Position numbers and translations under genes: made by a program | In this document: one piece after another, positions 5,734 through 12,672 of the stretch | Position numbering within the stretch: position 1 is the first letter of the stretch | How the letters are laid out: each line of letters begins with the position of its first letter | Notes under the pieces: generated by a model | The model's input: only the letters and a program-made list of their open reading frames with translations | Told to the model about the DNA's origin: nothing | The model's database searches: none | Assembly: GCA_003602665.1 (NCBI GenBank) | Contig: QQSG01000072.1 | Location: forward strand, 1 to 12,672 | DNA length: 12,672 nucleotides | From: Candidatus Poseidoniales archaeon | Lineage (GTDB): Archaea > Thermoplasmatota > Poseidoniia > Poseidoniales > Poseidoniaceae | Direction: 5' to 3'

Positions 5734-6744
5734 TCAAGGTAATAGCACTGGTATCACCAGTGCCATTGGATCACCAAATAACCACAACGGCAATATCGCT
5801 GGCCATAAGAAAAGTAACAAGGGTAGTTTCAAACTTACCCATACATTTTCAACACCCTCATTTTTCAACTTCTCAACATGAGATTGAACCTCTTCAACCG
5901 TAGGTGATTGACGTGGTGCTCTTCTTCGATGATAAATTTTCAAATCTCCGTTTGGTAATTCCATTGTGTCGGTAAGAAGCCAGACCTGTCTGTCGTGAAC
6001 TGTACTAATTGGAACAGATAGAGCAATCCAAGCCATGGTTAAGTCCCCAAATGAACGTATATTTCCAGATATTAGATTTCGAACGATTAAGATGAACGGA
6101 ATGAGTAAGAAGAATAATCCACCCCATATCAGTAAACTCAGTGATGGTGGAAGATGAAGAATTACCTTATCCATGTACACATCTGAATGTATAGGAAGTT
6201 CACCCCATGATGGGAATAAGAGAGTTACCCACATCAGTGCCTTTGCATCTGCACCACCATGAATGAAGCGCATTCTCCAGCCCAAGTCAATCACAAAGAG
6301 AACAAACAGTGCTCCTATGTAGGACCACCAAAGTGCTGCATCCCCAGTTACATCACCTACGAGAACATCCAACGGATGGCTCGATGAGAATTGGACAGCA
6401 CCTGCAATCAAACCGATAACGGAAATGAAGTACCAAAAAAGAACCATTTGATCGATTCGATTTCCAGCTTTCGCATCTTTTAATGTCGGCCGGCCTATCA
6501 CCGAACCACTCGCATAAGCTATGATTGCAGAGGCTGTTAGCCAAATACTCCAATGAGCTCCTTGAATCAATAAATCAAGCGACCAGATGAAGATGACTGG
6601 TTTTGTCCAAACAATCCAATGGTCATTCGAAACTCTTCGTTCTTTATGATCGAACCATGCAGCCCAGCCCATACAAATGATGAGAACACCCAGTCGAGTC
6701 CAACCGAGAATGAGGTCTGAATCGACATCCATTGTATTGTCCAT
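5734..6744 (-). CDS. Archaeal type IV prepilin peptidase (peptidase A24, FlaK/PibD-like)
   Basis: Membrane aspartyl protease that removes the short class III signal peptide from archaeal pilins or archaellins at the cytoplasmic face. The 336-residue protein is mostly hydrophobic helices. Both catalytic aspartates are visible: Asp32 in AAWFDHKERRVSN after the first helix, and Asp166 in HGGADAKAL, the archaeal form of the GxGD motif. It is longer than typical FlaK or PibD (about 230 residues). The extra length comes from a long outer loop around 118-137 and a C-terminal part with a charged segment (268-300) plus a last hydrophobic stretch (304-335). I place the start at the ATG at 6744; the frame runs back to a TTG at 6777, which I judge unlikely, and an ATG at 6732 is also possible. 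No pilin gene is visible here, so the substrate is unknown. Confidence 0.87.
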   Translation of the reverse strand: MDNTMDVDSDLILGWTRLGVLIICMGWAAWFDHKERRVSNDHWIVWTKPVIFIWSLDLLIQGAHWSIWLTASAIIAYASGSVIGRPTLKDAKAGNRIDQMVLFWYFISVIGLIAGAVQFSSSHPLDVLVGDVTGDAALWWSYIGALFVLFVIDLGWRMRFIHGGADAKALMWVTLLFPSWGELPIHSDVYMDKVILHLPPSLSLLIWGGLFFLLIPFILIVRNLISGNIRSFGDLTMAWIALSVPISTVHDRQVWLLTDTMELPNGDLKIYHRRRAPRQSPTVEEVQSHVEKLKNEGVENVWVSLKLPLLLFLWPAILPLWLFGDPMALVIPVLLP

Positions 6745-6756
6745 GTCGCCAATGAA

Positions 6757-6763
6757 CTTAAAG
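6757..6763. promoter_or_regulatory. Possible shared TATA-like element, prepilin peptidase / UPF0147
   Basis: CTTAAAG at 6757-6763 is the only AT-rich core between the divergent genes. Forward, it predicts a start near 6786 for the UPF0147 message; in reverse, near 6734 for the peptidase, close to the ATG codons at 6744 and 6732. If the reverse start were real, 6732 would be the peptidase start. Weak match, inference only. Confidence 0.25.
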
Positions 6764-6813
6764 ACGGCCCACAACAAGACAAGAGTAGAGCGGTTTTCCG
6801 TGGAGATGGCATT

Positions 6814-7080
6814 ATGGACGTAGAAACTCGACTACAGCAAGTTGCAACCGTCATCAACCAAATCGATGATCCAAAGGTACCAAGGAACATTCGCAAACAA
6901 GCGAAAGAGACATGTGAAAACTGGTTATTGAACAAAGGAAAGAAACTCGACGTTCGTATTGCTATGTCTCAATCTAAACTTGAGGAGTTGTATGAAGACC
7001 CAAACATCCCACCCGAATTTGGAACCCTTATTCTTATGATCAACACAGAACTTGAGAAGATTCTAACAGAAATTCTCTGA
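6814..7080 (+). CDS. UPF0147 family protein
   Basis: 88-residue all-helical protein of the archaeal UPF0147 family, whose function is not established. Recognisable family features are the DDPKVPRNIRKQAKE segment (18-32), the helix LDVRIAMSQSKLEEL and the NIPPEFGTLI turn near the C-terminus, as in the family's short paired-helix repeats. Length matches the family. The start at 6814 is supported by GGAG at 6802-6805, 8 bases upstream; an ATG at 6806 is in another frame and stops after five codons. Soluble, no signal peptide. Its TGA at 7078-7080 directly abuts the stop codon of the convergent AI-2E-family gene. Confidence 0.88.
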   Translation: MDVETRLQQVATVINQIDDPKVPRNIRKQAKETCENWLLNKGKKLDVRIAMSQSKLEELYEDPNIPPEFGTLILMINTELEKILTEIL

Positions 7081-8511
7081 TTACTCTTCTTCATCAAGAG
7101 CGCCTTTTATTCGCTCAAGAATGATTCGATGATTCTTGGTTAGTCTGCCTGAATCGATGTTCAAACTGTTCAATTGAAGCCCGTAACTGTCATCTGTAAG
7201 CATATCTGTTGCAGCCTCAACAAACGTAAATTGCTCAGGCGTAATTCGATTTCTTCGGAGGCTACGCTCTATTGCGTGCTTTGCACCGACTCGAGCCATT
7301 TCTCTATCGCTAAGCCCCAAAACGCGTTGTAGTTCTCCAAGTGATCGACTTTCATGATTCGAGATTCGGCCATCTTTCAATGCCTCTTTCCAAGCTTCAT
7401 CAATCGACGGAGCTCGCTCAGACAAAAGAATCGCTATCGGTCTTGTTGGTTCAATATTTTCAAGAACAATCTTGATGATAACAGTAAACGGTATGGCAAG
7501 AATCATGCCCATGATGCCCCAAACCCAGAAAGAGAAGGCGGTAACAAGGAGTAACAATACTGGAGAGAGGTCCAAAGCTCTCCCTGCCCATTTTGTTTCG
7601 ATTATGTTTCCCCAAACTTGTTGATTAACCAACAATAATACTGTCATCAGAATGAGAGAAAATGCCGATGGTGCAACGATGATTCCCAAGATAATCGGAG
7701 GAATTGTTGCAATAAGGGATCCAATGTAAGGAACATAGTTGAAAATGAATGTGAGTAGAGCCCATGTGAACCACAAATCTATATTGAAACTCCAAAGAAT
7801 AATTGCTGTAATTACTGCGGTACCGATACCGACACCTGTCTTGACAACAACGTAGGTATTGATGCTCTCTTGGATCTGAATTTGGACATCTTGTACCTTA
7901 CCTGAAACACCACCCGGCCAAGCCCTTTCGATTCTTCCCGGAAGTAAATTAGCCTCAAAGATAATGAAAATCAAGAAGAATGAGACAGTAAGACTCGTTG
8001 CAAATAGGCCACCTACACCTGCAACCATATCTCCTATCAAATCTGAAACCTGAGAATCTTTCGACAAGAGACCCATTTCAGCCAAATCTTCAGACAAGGT
8101 ACCATTCGTCGAATTCAAAGATTCACTGATCGAAGCACCTACAACTGGAGCTGCCTTTATCTTCTGCCATCTCTTGTTGAGTTTGCTGTTATAGTCCTCA
8201 ATCTTTTCTTCATCATTCGTTAAATCACTGGCTTGATCGTAAGCAACATAACCAGCAGATACGATGACTAAGAGCATCAGCATGACCATTGTAAGATACG
8301 ATAATCCAAGAGGGAAACCATTTTTTGAGAGGTAATCTGAACCTGGCTTTAGAACAAAATAAATTCCTAAAGCAATGAAAAATGGTTGCAGAACTCCCTC
8401 GAGTTCAATCATCCATATCGTGAGCACTGTCAGTAAAATAACTGCAAATGTCAAGCCACCAAGTCGACGATGAAACGTATTGTTGTCGAAGACCGATAGT
8501 GTATCGTCCAT
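7081..8511 (-). CDS. AI-2E/PerM-family (UPF0118) membrane protein with C-terminal helical extension
   Basis: 476 residues. The membrane part has the family layout: paired N-terminal helices (18-54), one helix at 69-91, a soluble domain at about 95-160, a helix at 165-187, an amphipathic linker, then a cluster of helices at 222-350. That cluster carries the signature FNYVPYIGSLIATIPPIILG (257-276) and the late GIMGMILAIPFTVIIKI segment. Members export small molecules or act as ion antiporters; this one's substrate cannot be told. Residues 365-476 are an unusual cytoplasmic extension that opens EALKDGRISNHESRSLGELQ and continues LGLSDREMARV, resembling a TerB-like helical module. The gene has its own TATA-like element just upstream, within an inverted repeat at 8531-8549, and very little leader. 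It lies 45 bases after the MFS gene on the same strand. Confidence 0.85.
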   Translation of the reverse strand: MDDTLSVFDNNTFHRRLGGLTFAVILLTVLTIWMIELEGVLQPFFIALGIYFVLKPGSDYLSKNGFPLGLSYLTMVMLMLLVIVSAGYVAYDQASDLTNDEEKIEDYNSKLNKRWQKIKAAPVVGASISESLNSTNGTLSEDLAEMGLLSKDSQVSDLIGDMVAGVGGLFATSLTVSFFLIFIIFEANLLPGRIERAWPGGVSGKVQDVQIQIQESINTYVVVKTGVGIGTAVITAIILWSFNIDLWFTWALLTFIFNYVPYIGSLIATIPPIILGIIVAPSAFSLILMTVLLLVNQQVWGNIIETKWAGRALDLSPVLLLLVTAFSFWVWGIMGMILAIPFTVIIKIVLENIEPTRPIAILLSERAPSIDEAWKEALKDGRISNHESRSLGELQRVLGLSDREMARVGAKHAIERSLRRNRITPEQFTFVEAATDMLTDDSYGLQLNSLNIDSGRLTKNHRIILERIKGALDEEE

Positions 8512-8530
8512 GCATGGCTCTCGACCATTA

Positions 8531-8549
8531 CACGTTTCAATTTAACGTG
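8531..8549 (-). promoter_or_regulatory. Inverted repeat over the promoter of the AI-2E-family gene
   Basis: CACGTT (8531-8536) and AACGTG (8544-8549) are exact reverse complements around a 7-base AT-rich spacer. Read on the reverse strand, the TTAAAT that spans the second arm and the spacer is TATA-like and would start transcription near 8516, about 5 bases before the ATG at 8511. A dimeric regulator binding here would block TBP/TFB. A terminator for the MFS gene is less likely, as there is no T run after the repeat. Confidence 0.35.
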
Positions 8550-8556
8550 AGGCAAC

Positions 8557-9906
8557 TTATTCCTCTGATTGCATCCATGAAGGCTTGAACGATATACGTA
8601 ACGATAAGAGGAACGCACAAAGCATCATAATGCCACAAAGATGGAAGGCAGTATGATAATCTAGGAGACCGGTGTTTCCTACGGTCTTTGTCCAGACAAA
8701 GCCTCCTGTCAAGGGACCAAGGATACGTGCAAAGGAAGAAAGAGATTCTTGAGCACCCATGACTGCCCCTAACTCATATCCTTCCTGACGAGAGATAGCA
8801 GTGAGTAATGTACTCGAGGAAGGTTGGAAGAGACCGTTACCAATCGCTATACAGCCGGTGATTGGGAAAAGCCACAGCCACACATGTTCTGCATCTGAAT
8901 AAGGAACCATAACAAGACCGATTCCTGCTAAAACGGTTCCAAGTCGGAGAACAAAGACACTTCCATATTTGCGAGACAAAGGACCGATTAAGGCGCCTTG
9001 AGTGATAATGCCTAGTACACCAATGATAGCAAAGATTCTTCCATTATCGGCTTCACTAAACCCTAATCCACCAGATGCAGGATCCATTTGTGTGTAAAGT
9101 ATGAATACAGCGTGCATAATTGTAAATCCGAACATAAAGAGGAAGGTCACCCACATGATAGAACTGATTTGCTTGGTACCAATCATTGCCTTAACGTTGG
9201 TAAAAGAATTCTTCATGGTCGCACCCCAAGAACGTGATTTATCGACTGTACGTCGATTTTCAGGTAAGGACTCGGGGAGTGATTTGAATGCAAAGAGGAG
9301 AGAAATAATCGACAGAACGCTTGCTAAAACACAGGGTAACAAGTACGGATATGTATCAAAAATTGTATCTTTGAACAAATCCCAACGATCCGCAGGTGCT
9401 GAGAGTTCTCCACCAAGGAATGGACCTATCGTAAATCCAAGACCAAACGCAGCACCAATTATGCCCATTCGTGTTGCAAGTTGTTGAGGAGAACTCACGT
9501 CTCCAATGTATGCTCGAGCTACTGCAATATTTCCGTTGAATACACCAGCGAGAAAGCGGGCTATGAGAGCCATGACCAGAGTATTAGCAAGACCAAACAT
9601 TGTGAAAAAGACAGTATTACCAACCAGCCCAATCATGAGGACTGGCCTGCGTCCAATACGATCGGAAAGTGCTCCCCATATTGGTGAAAACAAGAACTGA
9701 GCGGCAGAATAAGAAGTCATCAAGAGACCAACCCAAATACCGATTGAGGCAGCGTCTTGTTCACCTGCTAAATCCTCAACAAGATAGGTTAGAAACGGTA
9801 TGACGATTCCAAACCCAATCATATCGATCATGGTAACAAGAAAGAGGACAAACAGAGCGCCTTTGCTCGCATCAATGCGATTGGCTGGCCCTCCTTGTTC
9901 ATCCAT
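8557..9906 (-). CDS. MFS drug:H+ antiporter (DHA1, TetA/MdtG-like)
   Basis: 449-residue major facilitator with about 12 hydrophobic helices and a central cytoplasmic loop near 215-240. Motif A is excellent (GALSDRIGRRPVL, 78-90). The motif B region follows (ARFLAGVFNGNIAVARAYIGD, starting at Ala116), and motif C, the antiporter signature, appears as GAAFGLGFTIGPFLGG (151-166). The N-terminal helix carries the IDMIGFGIVIPFL seen in TetA-like exporters. I infer proton-coupled export of an amphipathic small molecule at the cell membrane; the substrate cannot be assigned and tetracycline resistance should not be assumed. It lies between lonB (50 bases upstream) and the AI-2E-family gene (45 bases downstream) on the same strand, and could be read through from lonB. 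Confidence 0.93.
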   Translation of the reverse strand: MDEQGGPANRIDASKGALFVLFLVTMIDMIGFGIVIPFLTYLVEDLAGEQDAASIGIWVGLLMTSYSAAQFLFSPIWGALSDRIGRRPVLMIGLVGNTVFFTMFGLANTLVMALIARFLAGVFNGNIAVARAYIGDVSSPQQLATRMGIIGAAFGLGFTIGPFLGGELSAPADRWDLFKDTIFDTYPYLLPCVLASVLSIISLLFAFKSLPESLPENRRTVDKSRSWGATMKNSFTNVKAMIGTKQISSIMWVTFLFMFGFTIMHAVFILYTQMDPASGGLGFSEADNGRIFAIIGVLGIITQGALIGPLSRKYGSVFVLRLGTVLAGIGLVMVPYSDAEHVWLWLFPITGCIAIGNGLFQPSSSTLLTAISRQEGYELGAVMGAQESLSSFARILGPLTGGFVWTKTVGNTGLLDYHTAFHLCGIMMLCAFLLSLRISFKPSWMQSEE

Positions 9907-9956
9907 ATTCTAGGCGAGGAAACCCTACCTATCAATTCGATGATATGACCCTGCGT

Positions 9957-11993
9957 CTAAATCGAAGTTGTTGCGCCTGACATATCAGGTGTTAAACGGT
10001 CAATAACTGCACCCAATCTGTCGACAAGGCTTTGTTTCTGATCGTGAGTAATCAATGCATGTTCCATGACTTCATCGAGTGTATCTACTGCAATAACTTC
10101 CACATTTCCTTCGAATTGTTCATCCAATAGAACGTCTTGGAGATTTGAACGTGGAATGACTACGGTCTTGACCCCTGAACGTGCAGCAGCCTCAATTTTC
10201 GCAGTTACGCCACCAATTGGCAACACTTCGCCACGCACAGAGAGGGAACCTGTCATGGCCAAATCCTGACGAATTGGTATTGATTCAAGTGCAGATATGA
10301 TCGCTGTTGCAATCGTAATCGAAGCAGAATCTCCATCAACACCGTGAGTATCGACGAATTGAATGTGGATATCATAATCCGAAACATCTTTTCCAGTTAG
10401 TTTCTTGATTACAGCACTAACGTTGGTTACACTCTCCTTAGCGAGGTCACTCAAACCGCCAGTTGCGTGAATCTTTCCACCGCCACCTTGTGATGGAGTT
10501 ACTAAAGCCTCAACTGGAAGCATGATACCGGAGAAATCTGAAAGTCCTGAATTGGCTCCAAGAACGGCTAAACCGTTCACTCTCCCGATTCTGTTTCCAG
10601 AATTGACAATGAGAGCGTAATCTTGTCTGCGTTCAATCATTCGATCAGCAACTTGTTGCTCAAGTGGTTTAGCGATTGAACGTGCTGCAAGGACATGGGC
10701 ATCAGTAACGTACGGTGCTCCATCTTCTGCTGCCAAATCACCAGCGATTCGAACAAGTCCACCAAGCTCACGCAATCGAAGTGAGAGTTTACCTCGTCGA
10801 CCTGCACGGCGTTGGGCTTCTCGAAGAATCAATGCAACCCCTGTCTTATCGAAGTGAGGGATTTCTCTTGAACTGCCGATGTCTCTTCGAACTTCTTGAG
10901 CAATAAAGCGAATCAATCGCTTTCTGTTACGGTTTGTATCAGGCATTTCAGAATTTACGTAGACTTCATATCCATATCCACGGATACGGCTACGGAGAGC
11001 TGGGTGCATACCTTGGATTGCATCAAGGTTACCTGCTGCAATTAGGATGAAGTCACAAGGAACTGGTTCGGTCTTTGTTAGTGCACCTGAAGAGCGTTCA
11101 CTGCGTCCAGAGATTGGGAATGCACGTTCTTGCATTGCTGTAAGGAGGGCTTGTTGCTCTTCCAATCTGAGAAGGTTGATTTCGTCGATGTAGAGTACGC
11201 CTTTGTTTGCTCGATGGATTGCCCCTGGTTCGACACGGTCGTGGGCAGGCGTTTCCATTCCACCTGATTGGAAAGGATCGTGGCGAACATCACCCAGGAG
11301 CGAACCTGAAAGCGTTGCAGTTGCATCAACGAACGGTGGGCGTTCATCAGCATCGTGCTTGACGAGAACCTTAGGAATTCTACCTTCATCACCAGAACCA
11401 AGACGGCTACGAATGAACATATATCCGAACATGAGCAAGAACATACCGAAGAGTAGAGTGAGAATATCCCCTGTTGGTATGGCTACGATAATGAGTAGGA
11501 ACGCAACAGCTCCGAACCCGATGAGAAGCATACGCTGTGCTTTCTCCTTCTGTTCACGGATGGCTTCCTTCTGAACACGAACGATACGATCGCCCCGACC
11601 AGCAGGAACTGAGCGTACACGAGGTTCGTTTTCATCATCCTCATTTGGATAGACAAGAACGTCTTCGAGAGCGTCCCGTGGAAGCAAGTCGGTCATTGAG
11701 CGAGCGAGCATCGATTTTCCAGTACCAGGATCACCAATCATTAGCATGTGACGGCGTTGTTCAGCAGCCTTTCGGATAACGACTGAACCTGCTTCTTGTC
11801 CAATGACTTGATCGACCAAGCGATCGGGGATAGGCACATCCTCAGTCGTTTCGAAACTAACTGAGTCAATCCATTTATCGACGCTTAATTGAACCACTTC
11901 ATCCGTTCCGTTCGAAGGCTCTGGGGCCCAGATAGTGACCGTTTCAGAGTCCTCTTCAGTAACGTCCTCAATAGGAATATCGCCATCTGCCAT
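9957..11993 (-). CDS. lonB: ATP-dependent membrane protease LonB
   Basis: Archaeal Lon, a membrane-anchored AAA+ serine protease that degrades damaged and regulatory proteins in the cytoplasm; 678 residues, typical of the archaeal form, which lacks the bacterial N-domain. An acidic N-terminus (1-50) leads into the AAA+ domain, with Walker A GDPGTGKS at 87-94 and Walker B VLYIDEI at 266-272. Two membrane helices at about 155-173 and 176-195 are inserted between the Walker motifs, the hallmark of LonB. The C-terminal protease domain carries Ser556 in GVDGDSAS and Lys599 in GVTAKIEAAARSG. Their 43-residue separation equals that of the E. coli Lon Ser-Lys dyad. The start at 11993 has a strong GGTGAGG Shine-Dalgarno 7 bases upstream (12001-12007). 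The gene follows the 12055-12672 membrane protein by 61 bases on the same strand. Confidence 0.97.
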   Translation of the reverse strand: MADGDIPIEDVTEEDSETVTIWAPEPSNGTDEVVQLSVDKWIDSVSFETTEDVPIPDRLVDQVIGQEAGSVVIRKAAEQRRHMLMIGDPGTGKSMLARSMTDLLPRDALEDVLVYPNEDDENEPRVRSVPAGRGDRIVRVQKEAIREQKEKAQRMLLIGFGAVAFLLIIVAIPTGDILTLLFGMFLLMFGYMFIRSRLGSGDEGRIPKVLVKHDADERPPFVDATATLSGSLLGDVRHDPFQSGGMETPAHDRVEPGAIHRANKGVLYIDEINLLRLEEQQALLTAMQERAFPISGRSERSSGALTKTEPVPCDFILIAAGNLDAIQGMHPALRSRIRGYGYEVYVNSEMPDTNRNRKRLIRFIAQEVRRDIGSSREIPHFDKTGVALILREAQRRAGRRGKLSLRLRELGGLVRIAGDLAAEDGAPYVTDAHVLAARSIAKPLEQQVADRMIERRQDYALIVNSGNRIGRVNGLAVLGANSGLSDFSGIMLPVEALVTPSQGGGGKIHATGGLSDLAKESVTNVSAVIKKLTGKDVSDYDIHIQFVDTHGVDGDSASITIATAIISALESIPIRQDLAMTGSLSVRGEVLPIGGVTAKIEAAARSGVKTVVIPRSNLQDVLLDEQFEGNVEVIAVDTLDEVMEHALITHDQKQSLVDRLGAVIDRLTPDMSGATTSI

Positions 11994-12000
11994 GATGTTT

Positions 12001-12007
12001 CCTCACC
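12001..12007 (-). promoter_or_regulatory. Shine-Dalgarno site of lonB
   Basis: Reverse-strand GGTGAGG, 7 bases before the ATG at 11993, is one of the strongest ribosome-binding matches in the window. With no clear TATA box in the 61-base gap, it favours translation from a longer message that includes the upstream membrane-protein gene. Confidence 0.55.
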
Positions 12008-12054
12008 TTCATCCCCTTTAGGACTTTAGCATCAGCCATAGATGCCAAATGGAC

Positions 12055-12672
12055 TCAAAGTTGCATTGTGTCGAGGTATTGTTGACCGTAATATTGCCAT
12101 TGTTCCATGGTCCATCCTGCTGGAAGACCGGTTACTGGCAATGGAGGCCCTGCGGGCACTTGTGGCATTGGCATTGGTTGTGCAACCGGTTGTGGTTGAG
12201 GCAATGGTTGAGCTACTGGAAGAGGCATTGGTTGTGCAACCGGCATTGGCATCTGTTGCTGGAAGAGGGGTGCAGCACCGCCATACATAGAGTTTGCAAC
12301 TGTATCATGGATTGGAAGAGCACCATCTTGCCAAACAGGACCATTATCAAAGATCTTCTCCTCGTCATTACGACGCATGAGTAGTCCAACACCTAGCGCA
12401 AGGAAGAGTACTCCACCAACGATTGCGAGAATCAGCATGAGGTTTCCATTCCCTTCGGTTCCTTCTCCGCCAGAGCCAGATTGCAGGCCTTGGACAGGAC
12501 ATGATGAGCGTGGGTCTTCACAAGCCGTTGAGTAAGAGGCTTCCTTAACGGTGAGCATCTCTTCCACAGCGGTCAAGTCATCTCCATCTTCTGCTTGGTC
12601 AATTTGAAGTTTCAAAGCAGCAATCTCAGCCTCAAGAGAGTCGATATGGGCTTCAAGCATTTCGTCACCCAT
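12055..12672 (-). CDS. Single-pass membrane protein, Pro/Gln-rich tail (5' end outside window)
   Basis: C-terminal part of an unrecognised membrane protein. The frame is still open at the right edge, so the Met at 12672 need not be the start and the true protein is probably longer; no ribosome site is visible. Visible parts: a predicted coiled coil at 4-45; Cys51 and Cys58, which could form an outer disulfide; a Gly/Ser linker; one membrane helix at about 77-99 followed by MRRNDEEK, placing the C-terminus in the cytoplasm by the positive-inside rule. A Pro/Met/Gln-Val-Ala repeat region follows at 139-180 (units such as PVAQPMP), then an aromatic module GWTMEQWQYYGQQYL at 186-200. I recall similar aromatic endings on Poseidoniales surface proteins, but cannot name the domain. 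Its position just upstream of lonB suggests shared transcription. The role may be envelope-related, but this is inference. Confidence 0.7.
   Translation of the reverse strand: MGDEMLEAHIDSLEAEIAALKLQIDQAEDGDDLTAVEEMLTVKEASYSTACEDPRSSCPVQGLQSGSGGEGTEGNGNLMLILAIVGGVLFLALGVGLLMRRNDEEKIFDNGPVWQDGALPIHDTVANSMYGGAAPLFQQQMPMPVAQPMPLPVAQPLPQPQPVAQPMPMPQVPAGPPLPVTGLPAGWTMEQWQYYGQQYLDTMQL
12170..12243. repeat. Two copies of a 20-bp direct repeat within the Pro/Gln-rich coding region
   Basis: The 20 bases at 12170-12189 (ggcattggttgtgcaaccgg) recur exactly at 12224-12243, 54 bases apart by start position, with partial copies between. They encode the repeated Pro-Val-Ala-Gln-Pro-Met units, so unequal recombination could change the repeat number. 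The segment ttgtgcaa inside each copy is itself palindromic. Confidence 0.8.

Noticed and set aside
5540..5737. Reverse 65-codon frame over rpl40e
   Set aside because: It is the opposite strand of the clear L40e gene with its four zinc cysteines.
6745..6777. TTG at 6777 as start of the prepilin peptidase
   Set aside because: A rare start codon giving 11 extra residues before an ATG, with no ribosome site; the ATG at 6744 or 6732 is more likely.
12042..12384. Two forward frames opposite the membrane-protein gene
   Set aside because: Their composition (repeated Leu/Val/Trp) is the antisense of the Pro/Gln repeat; there are no domains or start signals.
1..12672. CRISPR array, insertion sequence or defence cassette
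   Set aside because: No regularly spaced repeats, transposase, integrase, nuclease or toxin-antitoxin signature was found; the only clear direct repeat lies inside a coding region.

Overview
The window looks like a chromosomal segment of a mesophilic, moderately AT-rich archaeon. I infer a marine euryarchaeote of the Poseidoniales (Marine Group II) type, but the order is not proven from sequence alone. The archaeal evidence is direct: a full-length transcription factor B with zinc ribbon and two cyclin folds, ribosomal protein L40e (absent from bacteria), a UPF0147 protein, a membrane-anchored LonB protease, an archaeal-type (GGADAK) prepilin peptidase, and TATA-like boxes about 25 bases from probable transcription starts, some giving leaderless messages.

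Layout, left to right. 123-1055 (+) is an unrecognised zinc-ribbon, two-helix membrane protein with a poly-glycine tail, in visibly more AT-rich DNA beside the 3' end of a tRNA. 1103-1178 (-) is tRNA-Ala(UGC) with an encoded CCA. 1229-2530 (-) is adenylosuccinate synthetase purA. A divergent promoter region separates it from a forward run: transcription factor B (2775-3743), a 90-residue basic cysteine-motif protein (3783-4055) and a short beta-propeller-like protein with a charged helical tail (4124-4723). There follows a checkerboard of alternating genes: a metallo-beta-lactamase-fold protein that has lost its metal motif (4720-5487, -), rpl40e (5582-5731, +), the prepilin peptidase (5734-6744, -) and UPF0147 (6814-7080, +). 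The remainder is a reverse-strand run, transcribed in the order: a C-terminal membrane protein fragment running off the right edge (12055-12672), lonB (9957-11993), an MFS exporter (8557-9906) and an AI-2E/PerM-family membrane protein (7081-8511).

The genes are mostly housekeeping: transcription initiation, translation, purine synthesis, membrane proteolysis, transport and pilin processing. Packing is very tight: three tail-to-tail gene pairs overlap or touch within 2.4 kb. No mobile element, CRISPR array or clear defence system is visible. The least explained items are the degenerate metallo-beta-lactamase protein, the tRNA-flanking zinc-ribbon membrane protein, the cysteine-motif protein downstream of TFB, and the C-terminal extension of the AI-2E-family protein. 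No stretch longer than 300 bases lacks a gene; the longest non-coding parts are 1-122 and 2531-2774.
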